Position numbers and translations under genes: made by a program. Shown here in pieces: positions 16,587-25,504 of a DNA stretch of 64,000 nucleotides. Below the pieces are notes generated by a model. It ran no database searches. It worked only from the letters and a program-made list of their open reading frames with translations, and was not told the origin of the DNA. The stretch's first letter is position 1; the number at the start of each line of letters is the position of its first letter. The DNA lies in assembly GCF_021206925.1 (NCBI RefSeq), contig NZ_JAJPRF010000005.1, positions 62,001 to 126,000 of the forward strand, read 5' to 3'. Source of the stretch: Rhodoflexus caldus. GTDB lineage: Bacteria > Bacteroidota > Bacteroidia > Cytophagales > Thermoflexibacteraceae.

Positions 16587-17267
16587 ATGAAGCAAGGTTT
16601 CACGCTCGCCACAGGCGTTTTCCTGTTACTATTCGCAACTTCAAATGCTTTTGCGCAGTTTAGTGTCAGCATTGGTGGCGGAACAGCAAAATATTTCGGG
16701 AAAACAATCGGTATCTATCCGCAAGTAAACCCCAATACATTTCCTTTTATTTTTGGCGGTAAGTTGCGTGTTGGATACGGCTTCTTTGAACAAAACAGTA
16801 TCAATCTGAGCTTTGGCTATTATGCACCTTCCTCGCCGTTAGACAACTACGGTAACTACACGCTTACCTCGCTCCGTGTGCAAAATATGGAACTGGAACT
16901 GAACTATCACCGCTATCTGTCAGGACGTTACAGTTTCCCCGAAGCAAAAACATATGCATTGGTAGGATTTAGTGCTGTTATGTCTAATCATAACGTAGAT
17001 GGAGCAATTGAATTGGTTTCATCGGGCGAACGCAAATACTTTGAAAACCGCCGCATAGAAACAGGTCATGTAAACATCGGCTTGGGTGGTGAAGTACCCG
17101 TGCGTGGGGCTTTTCTTTTTTTGGAAGCCAAGGCAGCCATTCACATGAATGCCTTCCTTAATAAAACTACTATTTGGGAAACCAGCCTGATTAATTTCGG
17201 TGCTGCCACGGCAGGCGTTCGCTTCCTTGTGGGCGGCGGCCGAAGCCGTGCACCAAGAGGCCGTTAA
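16587..17267 (+). CDS. Outer-membrane beta-barrel-like protein
   Basis: The ATG at 16587 (226 residues) is preferred to an upstream in-frame start because it gives a signal peptide (MKQGFTLATGVFLLLFATSNAFAQ) and follows the -7 box. The mature part alternates hydrophobic and polar residues with glycines (FSVSIGGGTAKYFG, GGKLRVGYGFFEQNSINLSFGYY, GHVNIGLGGEVPVRGAFLFLEAKAAIHM) as in small OmpA-like barrels of Bacteroidota. The C-terminus has a basic tail after the last strand (GGGRSRAPRGR). Function unknown. Confidence 0.7.
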   Translation: MKQGFTLATGVFLLLFATSNAFAQFSVSIGGGTAKYFGKTIGIYPQVNPNTFPFIFGGKLRVGYGFFEQNSINLSFGYYAPSSPLDNYGNYTLTSLRVQNMELELNYHRYLSGRYSFPEAKTYALVGFSAVMSNHNVDGAIELVSSGERKYFENRRIETGHVNIGLGGEVPVRGAFLFLEAKAAIHMNAFLNKTTIWETSLINFGAATAGVRFLVGGGRSRAPRGR

Positions 17268-17314
17268 ATGCATCGTTTGCTTCATCTGCTTACTACTACA
17301 TCCCATAAGCAACA

Positions 17315-17362
17315 GAAAATCCCCGATGATTCATGGAAAAATTGTCAGGGATTTTCGTTTTA
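17315..17362. terminator. Bidirectional terminator between convergent genes
   Basis: 9-bp perfect stem GAAAATCCC (17315-17323) with GGGATTTTC (17348-17356), extended by an imperfect CGA/TCA step and flanked by T-rich sequence on both strands. Confidence 0.65.
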
Positions 17363-19996
17363 TCAAAATCCGATGCCTAATCGGAAGGCATTGGCTATTG
17401 GTTGGTCGCGTTGGAAAGCCATTACATAATCCACGCGCAGAATCTTAAAAATTTTCTCAATACCCAATGTCAGTTCGGCATACTGTTTCAGTTGCTCTGT
17501 GTAAAGTATGTGTAAACCTGCCACCTCCTGCCAGCGCAACTTTTTTAACAGCGGAATTTTATTAAACAGAAAGCCGTTGAAGTGGTGTTCGGCGTGTCCT
17601 TCAAAGAATGTTCCCAAAGTGCTGTATTGGTAATAAGGCAAGGCGCGAAAACTCCGCAGCGCCGATGGGTTAAAGATGGTTTGCGTGGTATTGAAATGCT
17701 TAAAATCCATGAACTGCAAACGGTTGGCATTCAGGAAAGTACCTACCGAAAAATCATATTCGGTGCTGCCCAGCATTCCCAGATTCAGTTCATCCTCTAC
17801 CGAAAATCGCACATAGTCATAGTCCACATCTGCCATACCCTTCCTATAAGCCAGCGTAAATACAGGCCATTTAGAACCCAGAAAAACGCGGCGGTTAGGA
17901 AAACTGCGGTATTGGCTGCCGGGCTGATAACGCATCCTGAATCCTAAAACAAGTGCCTGATGGGCTTCAAATGCAGGGCTGTTGTTCAGTGGATTTTGCG
18001 GGTCATTGCCGGTATATTCACGGTCGGCGATGTCGCGCCGCCAAAATGTAGGCAGTGCCTCTGCATTCGTAAGCGGGCTGCGGCGCTCCCACTGAACAGA
18101 TGCCAATAAGTTCAGTCCGCGGGCAACCTGCATACCGCTTTGTACAATCGCATAGGCTTTCTCGTACAGTTTCATGAAGTTCTGCTCTGTCCAAAGCGTG
18201 TAGCTGGTGTTGTGGGTAAACGGAATGGCATCGGGGTTGAACTGCACGGCTTTGTTACCTGCTTCTGCAAGAATATAAAGCCTGTTGATAGCGTTGAACC
18301 GATGTGACACGCCAAGTCCGCCGTAAGGCCGTTGCAGAGTAAATCCGTAATGCAAATTGCTGTAAACAGAGGTATTGCGTGTACGGGCACTGTCATAGCG
18401 ATTCATTTGCAAGTTCAAATCTAATGCCCAGCCTTCCACGGTATTAAACTGAATGCCATTGATGGGAGCAGATATATCAAAATTGACCCTTTTAGATGAT
18501 TTATTATACCGATAACCTGTCAGTATGTTAATAGGCTTAAATTTATTGCGAATTTCATCTACCGAATCCTTGTAAGGCACCGACTCTACTACCTGCCGAA
18601 TGCTGTCTTTCAGCACATAGTCCGTGCGTTCCTCATCGGTCAGGGGAATGGGGCGAACCTGTGCCCAGTAGTTGGTATCGGCCATGTTAGCTTCTTTTTC
18701 TACCCGTATCAGTTCTCCTTTGAAAAAATTTTTGTCATAGGGTTGGTCTAATTTGTCCGATACGGACTGCGCAACCGATGTGCTGTCAGATTTATTAACA
18801 GGCGGTTTTTCCATTGTTTTGGCAGTTGCAACAGGCTGCCTGCTGCGGGCTTTTCGGGCTGGTGCTGTCTTAGCAAGGGCAGGCGTTTGTTTTTCCTGCA
18901 CAACGGATGCAGTGGAGGTGTAGTACTTGGAAGGCAGGACATAAGAGGAAAACACACCCGTATAACTGCCCGCAAACTTGAGCTTAATACCTAATATTTC
19001 AATGCCGCCGCTTCCGTCTATTACCTGCGAACCAAGCATCCAGACTTGGTCGCTGACGGGTATGTACTGTTGGCGAATGCGCACGGTATCCACAAAGTCC
19101 ACACCCGCGTCTTTGGTGATATAAAGGTCGGTGCTGTGAATGCGCCAAGTGCTGTCCTGTATGTAGATATAGCCACTGAACAACGGCGCGCCCTTTGCGC
19201 GAGGTATTACCTTTATTTTATTGATTGTCAAACCCTTATCTTTATACTCCCCGATGTACTGGAAGCGATAATGCACAAATGAGGTTGCGGCTATGGGCGA
19301 TATGAAGTTGCGCTCGGCAAAACTCTCCATTGAGTTTTCATAAAAGTTGAATTTAAAGGCCATAGCACTGTTCCAACTGAATCCGCGATTATTGCCGCTG
19401 ACTTTGGAGGAAAGCATGACTTCTTTTTGCTTGTTCGGAGCCTCAAAATAGTAGCGTGAAAGCGATTCTGAGAGGTAGATAATGCCCGAACGATTTTTAT
19501 CTAACCCGGGAAGGATGACATCTTGCCCCAGAATTTTCTTGGGCGCATTCAAGATTCGCTGCAAGCCTTTGATATATACCTGACACTCAAATCTGTCCAC
19601 CTGATTGAGATAAAACTTACGGTTGCGCTGCGCAGCGCGAATGATGGCATAGGCGGGGTCTTCATCTTTGCTGCTCACCTGTACTTCTTTCAGAACAACC
19701 GGCTGAGGCTTCATCTGTACGTCTAATGTCAGCGTTTGTCCTTTGCTTATGTCTATCTCGCGGGTTTCAGTCTGGTAGCCCAAGTAACGAAAGACGATAC
19801 GCCTTTTACCTGAAGCTATTTCCAAGAAGTATTCCCCCTCGGCATTGGTGGTTGTACCATTAGATGTTCCTTCCTCAAAAACCGTCAGATACGGCATCGG
19901 TTGGTTTTGCTCGTCGGTAACGCGCCCGCGAACTTTTTGTGCCTGAACGGTAAACACCAGCAAGCAAGACAATATCGGCAATAGTAAGTTTTTCAT
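17363..19996 (-). CDS. DUF5686 outer-membrane protein with carboxypeptidase-like regulatory domain
   Basis: An 877-residue protein. Signal peptide MKNLLLPILSCLLVFTVQAQ, then a CarboxypepD_reg-like domain (about 21-105; VRGRVTDEQNQPMPYLTVFEEGTSNGTTT split by glycine turns), then the DUF5686 body starting with FECQVYIKGLQRILNAPKK. The C-terminal half has beta-barrel-type strands ending in FRLGIGF, as expected for an outer-membrane insertion signal. The domain order is the same as in TonB-dependent-receptor-like proteins, but no plug domain is visible. A poorly conserved Ala/Lys/Pro-rich linker lies at about 350-400. Its role is unknown, presumably in the envelope. Confidence 0.8.
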   Translation of the reverse strand: MKNLLLPILSCLLVFTVQAQKVRGRVTDEQNQPMPYLTVFEEGTSNGTTTNAEGEYFLEIASGKRRIVFRYLGYQTETREIDISKGQTLTLDVQMKPQPVVLKEVQVSSKDEDPAYAIIRAAQRNRKFYLNQVDRFECQVYIKGLQRILNAPKKILGQDVILPGLDKNRSGIIYLSESLSRYYFEAPNKQKEVMLSSKVSGNNRGFSWNSAMAFKFNFYENSMESFAERNFISPIAATSFVHYRFQYIGEYKDKGLTINKIKVIPRAKGAPLFSGYIYIQDSTWRIHSTDLYITKDAGVDFVDTVRIRQQYIPVSDQVWMLGSQVIDGSGGIEILGIKLKFAGSYTGVFSSYVLPSKYYTSTASVVQEKQTPALAKTAPARKARSRQPVATAKTMEKPPVNKSDSTSVAQSVSDKLDQPYDKNFFKGELIRVEKEANMADTNYWAQVRPIPLTDEERTDYVLKDSIRQVVESVPYKDSVDEIRNKFKPINILTGYRYNKSSKRVNFDISAPINGIQFNTVEGWALDLNLQMNRYDSARTRNTSVYSNLHYGFTLQRPYGGLGVSHRFNAINRLYILAEAGNKAVQFNPDAIPFTHNTSYTLWTEQNFMKLYEKAYAIVQSGMQVARGLNLLASVQWERRSPLTNAEALPTFWRRDIADREYTGNDPQNPLNNSPAFEAHQALVLGFRMRYQPGSQYRSFPNRRVFLGSKWPVFTLAYRKGMADVDYDYVRFSVEDELNLGMLGSTEYDFSVGTFLNANRLQFMDFKHFNTTQTIFNPSALRSFRALPYYQYSTLGTFFEGHAEHHFNGFLFNKIPLLKKLRWQEVAGLHILYTEQLKQYAELTLGIEKIFKILRVDYVMAFQRDQPIANAFRLGIGF

Positions 19997-20124
19997 GTAT
20001 GCAACGGATGAAGTGTTGATAGTTGAAACTGATTATACCTCAAAGATGTTGCATTGCCGGCAAAGGTTGCTGCGTTGGTTATTGCAGTGTTGATAAATTT
20101 TTTGTTACAGGATATCCGTTCCCC

Positions 20125-20230
20125 ATGATTATACACAAACCTGACATTCTCTAAGACTTTTCAGGTTTAAACAACTGCTTATCAGGAGTTTACACAAAAA
20201 ATTTCGCAAACCTCTTGCGCTTTTGCATAA
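20125..20230. repeat. Dispersed intergenic repeat, copy 2
   Basis: About 106 bp, the partner of 5330-5438: the first 20 bases are identical, as is the ...TTTCGCAAA-n-TTGCGCTTTTG end, with the two stem pairs retained and the loops changed. It lies between the CAP-domain gene and the DUF5686 gene. Confidence 0.75.
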
Positions 20231-20236
20231 GCTAAC

Positions 20237-20869
20237 TCACCTGTAATCAATCACGACCTCTTGCGAAGGGGGCGCATCGGTCGCAGAGAAATTTTGGGTA
20301 GCAACAATTGCATTGGCCCATCCGTCAAACTTGCCGGTATAAGCACCACAGCCGATGTATTGATAAGAACCATTGAGTATGTTACGACGGTGGCCGGGCG
20401 AATTCATCCAACCTAAAACAATTTTCTTTGCCTGATTGAGATAAGAATCCGCAATATGTGAACGATAGGAAATATTTTCTCCCGTATAGCTGTTACTTAT
20501 ACCTTCTGCCGCTATGCGTTTGCTGTACGTTTCCTTTCCTTGAACGGGGCTTGTATGCGAGAAAAAGTTAAGCCGTATCATATCTTTGGAATGTTCAAAA
20601 GCAGCTTTTTCAAGTGCAGCCGAATACTTTAAAGGTTTTTGCCGCTGCATATCGCGTTGCCAATTGGTTGCATAAAAGATGGCAGCATTGAGCAGCGCAT
20701 AGTCAATATTTTTGCCATCAATCGGCTGATGCGCCATAGGCAATTGGGCAAAACTCTTGTAGTCGTGCTTGGCATACATTTCACGTGTCCATTTTGTCTG
20801 TACAGGTGCATGAGCCATCGTGATGAATCCTACTACAAGGCTGTAAACGATTGGATGCAGTTTTTTCAT
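20237..20869 (-). CDS. CAP (SCP/PR-1) domain secreted protein
   Basis: A 210-residue protein with an N-terminal signal segment (MKKLHPIVYSLVVGFITMAHA) and a CAP domain: SAALEKAAFEHSKDM, FFSHTSPVQGKETYSKRI, GENISY, and WMNSPGHRRNILNGSYQYIGCG. These contain the conserved histidine, glutamate and the SPGHRxNIL motif of the family. Bacterial CAP proteins are extracellular; their biochemical roles vary (lipid, glycan or protein binding). The gene is followed by the dispersed repeat. Confidence 0.85.
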   Translation of the reverse strand: MKKLHPIVYSLVVGFITMAHAPVQTKWTREMYAKHDYKSFAQLPMAHQPIDGKNIDYALLNAAIFYATNWQRDMQRQKPLKYSAALEKAAFEHSKDMIRLNFFSHTSPVQGKETYSKRIAAEGISNSYTGENISYRSHIADSYLNQAKKIVLGWMNSPGHRRNILNGSYQYIGCGAYTGKFDGWANAIVATQNFSATDAPPSQEVVIDYR

Positions 20870-21044
20870 GGTTTCAACGTTTAGGATTTAGGCAAGGAAC
20901 TTAAACGCATGACATAAGCGCAGATTTCACGAATGAATGCCGATGGGATGCTTTACGCAAAATCCGAGCTATCCGCATTCAACAGAAGAACGTCAAAATT
21001 TGCTTCCGCACTTTAATACCCTTTCGCCGAAAACGTTTCCAATT

Positions 21045-22742
21045 TTACTGCCAATTTCTGACGGGTACATCCAACATGCGCAGCACGCGGCGGTCGTGCC
21101 CGTAAACATCGCGGCGCAGGATGAGCAACTGCCGACGGTCGGGGAATGCAGTAAAGTAATGAATGTGCACCGGTTCGCGGCGGGGCAGCATTACGTTGCG
21201 CGTAGTGCCGGGGGCAAGCAGTTTGTCAAAGGCTGCTCTGTCCCATTGAACAGTGTCGCCCATGAGCAAGCCGGCCAAAATGAATGGGTTCCATACGCGA
21301 ATACAGCCGTGGCTGAATGCACGCTCCTGAAACTGAAATTTGCTCAAATTGGGCGTATCGTGCAGATAGATAGCGTGCGGATTGACGCAGAAAAACTTGA
21401 TTTTGCCCAATTGATTCCCTTCGCCGGGCGGCTGGTAGATGTGATAGCGCACTTTACCACTGCGCACGTCGCTCCAATTGACGGTAGAAGCATCTATGTG
21501 CTCACCTTTGCTATTGGCAATTTTGAAGCGATTGCGCGAGATGTAGTTGCTTTTTTTGGCCGCATCAACCGCCACTTCTTTGGTGATGATGCTTTGCGGT
21601 ATGTTCCATACGGGGTTCAGTTCCAAATGCGAGATGTAGGTTTCAAACATGGGCGTTTGATTGACGCGTGTGCCTGCCGTAACGGGTGTGTCCCAAACAG
21701 CCTCGCCATTGCGGAAAAGGAACAGGCGAAAATCTGCCACATTGACCAAAATAAAATTCGGGGTCAGTGTGTCGGGTAGCCAGCGCATGCGCTCCATGTT
21801 CACGCGGATGGTGGCAATGCGCTGCTCTGCCGGAATGTTGAGTGCATTGCGCGTCATCGTATCTAAAATGCCCGTTTGTTTCAAGCCGTGCCTGTATTGC
21901 CATATTTTGAGTGCCTCGCTCAGCGAATCATCCAAAACCGTTGTATCCGAAGCATTGAGGTAAACTTTTTCGGCACGCAGCCGCTTGCGCAGGATACCAA
22001 TGGCTTCATGACTTCCGCCTTTTTTGATGACTGTATCGCATTTAACAGGCTGAAAAACACCGGCAGCAGCCATTTGCCGATAAAAAGCCAATTGATTTTT
22101 CAAGAACACATAGTGCGGATGCCGACGCAGTTGGCGAAAGGTCTGTGCGGTGGAATCGGCCGCAACGTATTTTTCCAGTATCTCACCCTGATTTTTCCAC
22201 ACAAAATCGCGCGAAGGATAATTCCACAAAGTATGGAACATATGAGGTTTGAGTTTGCCTGCCAACAAATGTGAAGCATATTGCAACAGCCCTGTTGTCA
22301 GGTACAGTTCCATTGTTGCCAGAGTTTGCGGATTTTGGTACTCCTCGCGGGCAACCGTGCGTTTCAAGCTCAGAATCTCTTCTGTCAAATAATCTGTGGC
22401 TGCCAAACCGTTTTCATCGGCATTGAGCAGCACATTGGCCGCTTCTTCTATTTTGGCAGGCGTATTCCACAAGGTTTTAAAGTCGCGTTTCCGATAAAAA
22501 TCTCTTAGGACACTGCCTTTTTGCAACAGCAGCGAATCTATTTGCCGATGTACAGACAAGGTACTGTCATGGCGGGAAAGCAATAATTGGAGGGCTTCCG
22601 CATACTCTGCCACTCGCGGTTGTTCGGGTTCTTCCGAGCTGAAAATTATGGCAGTTGCTTCCGACACTTCGGGCTGTTTTTCGCAGCCTGTGATTGTCCA
22701 GAGCAATGCACAATAGAGCCAGAAAAAATAGGTAGCGTTCAT
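21045..22742 (-). CDS. L,D-transpeptidase, YcbB-like
   Basis: A 565-residue protein with a lipoprotein-like N-terminus (FFWLYCALLWTITGC, lipobox ITGC). It has an N-terminal scaffold domain, a peptidoglycan-binding-like segment (about 235-300; DDSLSEALKIWQYRHGLKQTGILDTMT), and the YkuD catalytic domain with WNIPQSIITKEV and SHGCIRVWNP, in which Cys480 is the nucleophile. The size and order match the YcbB (LdtD) class that makes 3-3 cross-links in peptidoglycan. A large opposite-strand ORF over its 3' half is a shadow. Confidence 0.88.
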   Translation of the reverse strand: MNATYFFWLYCALLWTITGCEKQPEVSEATAIIFSSEEPEQPRVAEYAEALQLLLSRHDSTLSVHRQIDSLLLQKGSVLRDFYRKRDFKTLWNTPAKIEEAANVLLNADENGLAATDYLTEEILSLKRTVAREEYQNPQTLATMELYLTTGLLQYASHLLAGKLKPHMFHTLWNYPSRDFVWKNQGEILEKYVAADSTAQTFRQLRRHPHYVFLKNQLAFYRQMAAAGVFQPVKCDTVIKKGGSHEAIGILRKRLRAEKVYLNASDTTVLDDSLSEALKIWQYRHGLKQTGILDTMTRNALNIPAEQRIATIRVNMERMRWLPDTLTPNFILVNVADFRLFLFRNGEAVWDTPVTAGTRVNQTPMFETYISHLELNPVWNIPQSIITKEVAVDAAKKSNYISRNRFKIANSKGEHIDASTVNWSDVRSGKVRYHIYQPPGEGNQLGKIKFFCVNPHAIYLHDTPNLSKFQFQERAFSHGCIRVWNPFILAGLLMGDTVQWDRAAFDKLLAPGTTRNVMLPRREPVHIHYFTAFPDRRQLLILRRDVYGHDRRVLRMLDVPVRNWQ

Positions 22743-23226
22743 TGGCAGCAGTTTGTTAGTATTCCTATATACGGATTTTTGCCAATTTAGCTGTCTTTGA
22801 GAGGGTTTTTAGTGATAAAAGTCACTTTTGCCTTATAATTCATTTCATCAGGCAAATTCATCCCTTCCTGCCTATCTGCTTTAACAGCAATGAGTCATGG
22901 AGATATTTCTGCATCGGCATGATACAAAATTTTAATCAAAAAAATCAACAAAATCAGCAGCCAATCAAAGGAAAAACGACTTTTTAGATAAAAAATCCAA
23001 ATGATTACCAATGGAAATCAACCAACAAAACAAAAGGGAATTTTTACTTTTTAAAAACCGCACTTGCGCGGTTTTTTTACTACAAGGACAATCAAAAAAC
23101 TACACAGAAAAACAAGCGGATTTTCTGAAAAAATTTTTAAAAACCTACGTAACCTGCAAATTTAGGGTGTCGTATTGATACTCACAAATATTTCCTCATT
23201 TTTCTTTCGTTAAATTTTGTTAGGCT
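22743..23226. other. 484-bp AT-rich divergent intergenic region
   Basis: Separates the L,D-transpeptidase (minus) from the 23227 gene (plus). It holds no ORF I can support. Near the middle is an isolated strong hairpin (23053-23078). Upstream of 23227 the sequence TAAATTTTG (around 23210) is one base longer than a consensus -7 box. Confidence 0.6.
23053..23078 (+). terminator. Orphan terminator-type hairpin
   Basis: 9-bp perfect stem AAAAACCGC (23053-23061) with GCGGTTTTT (23068-23076), 6-nt loop, seven Ts. No plus-strand gene ends upstream, so it may end a small RNA or act as an attenuator 150 bp before the 23227 gene; it could also read on the minus strand. Confidence 0.6.
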
Positions 23227-25482
23227 ATGATTAAGCAATTATGGCGACTTTTTTTAGTCGCATGGATTTGTTTTATCTCGGCAGATGCAACAGCACAATC
23301 TGCAAGTGAATTATGGCTTAGCGGCGGATGGGGATTGCTCAATTCCGCGCAGTCTAACCGACAATATGTAAAGTCCGGCATCCAGTTTTCGGGTGGTTAC
23401 AACCACTTTTTAGGCAAATCGCAAACTCCTTTCAGTCTGGGGCTGCAAACGCGCGTACAACACAGCATAGGCGGCAGAAGCGCAACAACCATTGAGCCGC
23501 TGTTTCAAGCTGCCGGTGTTGCAGGTTTATCGGCAGAACTGAATCAATCTTACAGCCAATCGCTCACGTTCTTAGGTGCCGGCCCGTTGGCACGGGTGCA
23601 AATAGGTAAATCGCTGCAATTGACTGCCGGCGTTGTGGGTGGATTGAACCTGTTCAAGCAAGATTCTTTTGCCATTGTGCAACGTTTTAACGTCGGGCAA
23701 GGCGGGGCATTAGTGCCTACCACGAAAGATGTATTGCGACAAAGCCCCGTAAGTTCATCGGCACTTGGATGGCTGCCAACTGCCCGCATCAACTGGATGC
23801 TTAACCAGCGGATAAGTTTGTGGGCAGAGGCTAACTACTTCCTGTCGGATTATAAGGCAAGGCAGCGCGAGCTTGTACCTTTGGGAACGCCTGATGCAAG
23901 CGGCGTGTATAAAATTGAGCAATTGACTCGCAGCAATGAATTTCGGACAACGGAACGCACTTTTTCGCTCAATCACATGCAGTTTAATGCAGGCTTGGGG
24001 ATTCACATAGGCAAAGTAAAAACAGGTTCGCCCGATGCAAGCCCAAGCCAACAGCAACCTTCCCCTCGCCCTACCGAAACGGTCAAATCTGACAAAAAAC
24101 CGACCAAAACCGATAAACCCAAACCCTCTGACCAAGCAAGCGGTGCACCTGCTTGGAATACCTACGAGCACCAGCCCCTGCCCGTCAGTGCTGACGTAAT
24201 CGCCCAATCAGCCGTAGCGGATATACTCACCCCTCAACAACAGCAACAGCAGCAACAAAACGACTATCGCATTGTGTTGGTCGCTCCCTTGAAACAGCAT
24301 TTTGAGGACATCCGCAACCTGAAAGAGTTCAGGTGGAAAATCGCAGGGCAACCCCGCACCAAACCCGATTACACGCTGGAAATCATTGCCGAGCAACAAA
24401 TGCCCAACGGGCAAACCACTCCCACGGTGATTTACCGCAAAGAAGGATTAGGCGCTGCCGAGTCATGGCGCACCGATGAGAATTTTTACAGAGCCGTTGA
24501 AGCAGGCAAGCAACTGCAATTTACATGGCGCGTGATTGACAAGGCCAATAAGAAAGATTCGGAAACGGGTACTTTTTCTTTGAAATGCTGCCGTTTGGAA
24601 CTTGACTTGCAAATAAACTCTGTTCGTTGTTTGGGCTTCCAGAACGGAAAGTTTCGCTATGAGATATGTTTTAACTCTATCTATAATGCGTTGTGTCCGC
24701 AAACTCCGCTTACTTTCAATCAGACAGGTTCAGGGTTATTTATTACGCAAACCAATGGTTCTCCCTTTGCTCCGGGCACTATCACCAATCAGACCCTTAC
24801 GCCTGCCCTTACTCCGCAAGGGCCTCCTTATCCCAATACGAAAAACTATTGCCTGAGCTTTGACGCACCAACTTCCGTTACGGACGTACTGCTTACCTTC
24901 CAAGGCGATAACCTGTTAATGCCTCCTGCCATTTGCAGACCGGGTGTTCAAGACACCGTTAAATTGGAGGCTTGCCGATGCAAAGATTGCGACAACTTTA
25001 ACGCCCAGTTTAACCTAACCGGTGTTTCGCAAACCTCTCCTTCCTCGCCGTTCAAGCTGACAGGCAATTTTGTAACCAATGCCAACGTGCGCCGCGTCAA
25101 TATTACCGTTACGCACATGAGTTTTGTGGACGCACAGCAGTGCAGCAACGGCGTTACCAACCACCAAACAGCAGGCGTATTTATCAACAGCACGCCGTTC
25201 CTTTCTACGGTCAATAGTCAGGCTGTAACCCTATTGGAAGCCGCTCCGGCAAACGGCGCTGCCAAATCCTTAACGGCGCAATGGACTGTGCCGACCATGA
25301 ACATCCCCGTTCAACTGCACTTGGGTTTACCTGTGCCCTTTGGCAATGTTTCTGCCGAGTGCTGCCCGATAAAGTACAAGGTTTGTTTCAAAGCAGAATT
25401 TTTCATTGACAACGGCACCGGCAATTTCTGCACCCGCTGCGTGCGTGAGTTCTGCGTGGAATTTTCCAACGTCTCATTCTAA
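23227..25482 (+). CDS. Outer-membrane barrel protein with poly-Gln linker and Cys-rich C-terminus
   Basis: A 751-residue protein. Signal peptide MIKQLWRLFLVAWICFISADATAQ. Residues about 25-265 look like a small outer-membrane beta-barrel (ASELWLSGGWGLLN..., LQLTAGVVGGLNLF, MQFNAGLGIHIG). Residues about 270-305 form a Pro/Ser/Lys/Thr linker, followed at 337-344 by eight glutamines. The C-terminal half carries many cysteines, including CRCKDC and a terminal module ECCPIKYKVCF...CTRCVREFC. A related terminal module ends the next gene's product, 22 bp downstream. I do not recognise the full protein; it is probably a surface-exposed or barrel-anchored binding protein. Confidence 0.65.
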   Translation: MIKQLWRLFLVAWICFISADATAQSASELWLSGGWGLLNSAQSNRQYVKSGIQFSGGYNHFLGKSQTPFSLGLQTRVQHSIGGRSATTIEPLFQAAGVAGLSAELNQSYSQSLTFLGAGPLARVQIGKSLQLTAGVVGGLNLFKQDSFAIVQRFNVGQGGALVPTTKDVLRQSPVSSSALGWLPTARINWMLNQRISLWAEANYFLSDYKARQRELVPLGTPDASGVYKIEQLTRSNEFRTTERTFSLNHMQFNAGLGIHIGKVKTGSPDASPSQQQPSPRPTETVKSDKKPTKTDKPKPSDQASGAPAWNTYEHQPLPVSADVIAQSAVADILTPQQQQQQQQNDYRIVLVAPLKQHFEDIRNLKEFRWKIAGQPRTKPDYTLEIIAEQQMPNGQTTPTVIYRKEGLGAAESWRTDENFYRAVEAGKQLQFTWRVIDKANKKDSETGTFSLKCCRLELDLQINSVRCLGFQNGKFRYEICFNSIYNALCPQTPLTFNQTGSGLFITQTNGSPFAPGTITNQTLTPALTPQGPPYPNTKNYCLSFDAPTSVTDVLLTFQGDNLLMPPAICRPGVQDTVKLEACRCKDCDNFNAQFNLTGVSQTSPSSPFKLTGNFVTNANVRRVNITVTHMSFVDAQQCSNGVTNHQTAGVFINSTPFLSTVNSQAVTLLEAAPANGAAKSLTAQWTVPTMNIPVQLHLGLPVPFGNVSAECCPIKYKVCFKAEFFIDNGTGNFCTRCVREFCVEFSNVSF

Positions 25483-25504
25483 ACACTTAAACTAAGACTT
25501 GACC

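Noticed and set aside
20937-21779. 280-residue plus-strand ORF opposite the L,D-transpeptidase
   Set aside because: Antisense to the conserved catalytic domain; no signal or family feature.
22743-23226. A small protein gene in the 484-bp gap
   Set aside because: No open frame with a plausible start, length and composition; the sequence is AT-rich and non-coding in character.
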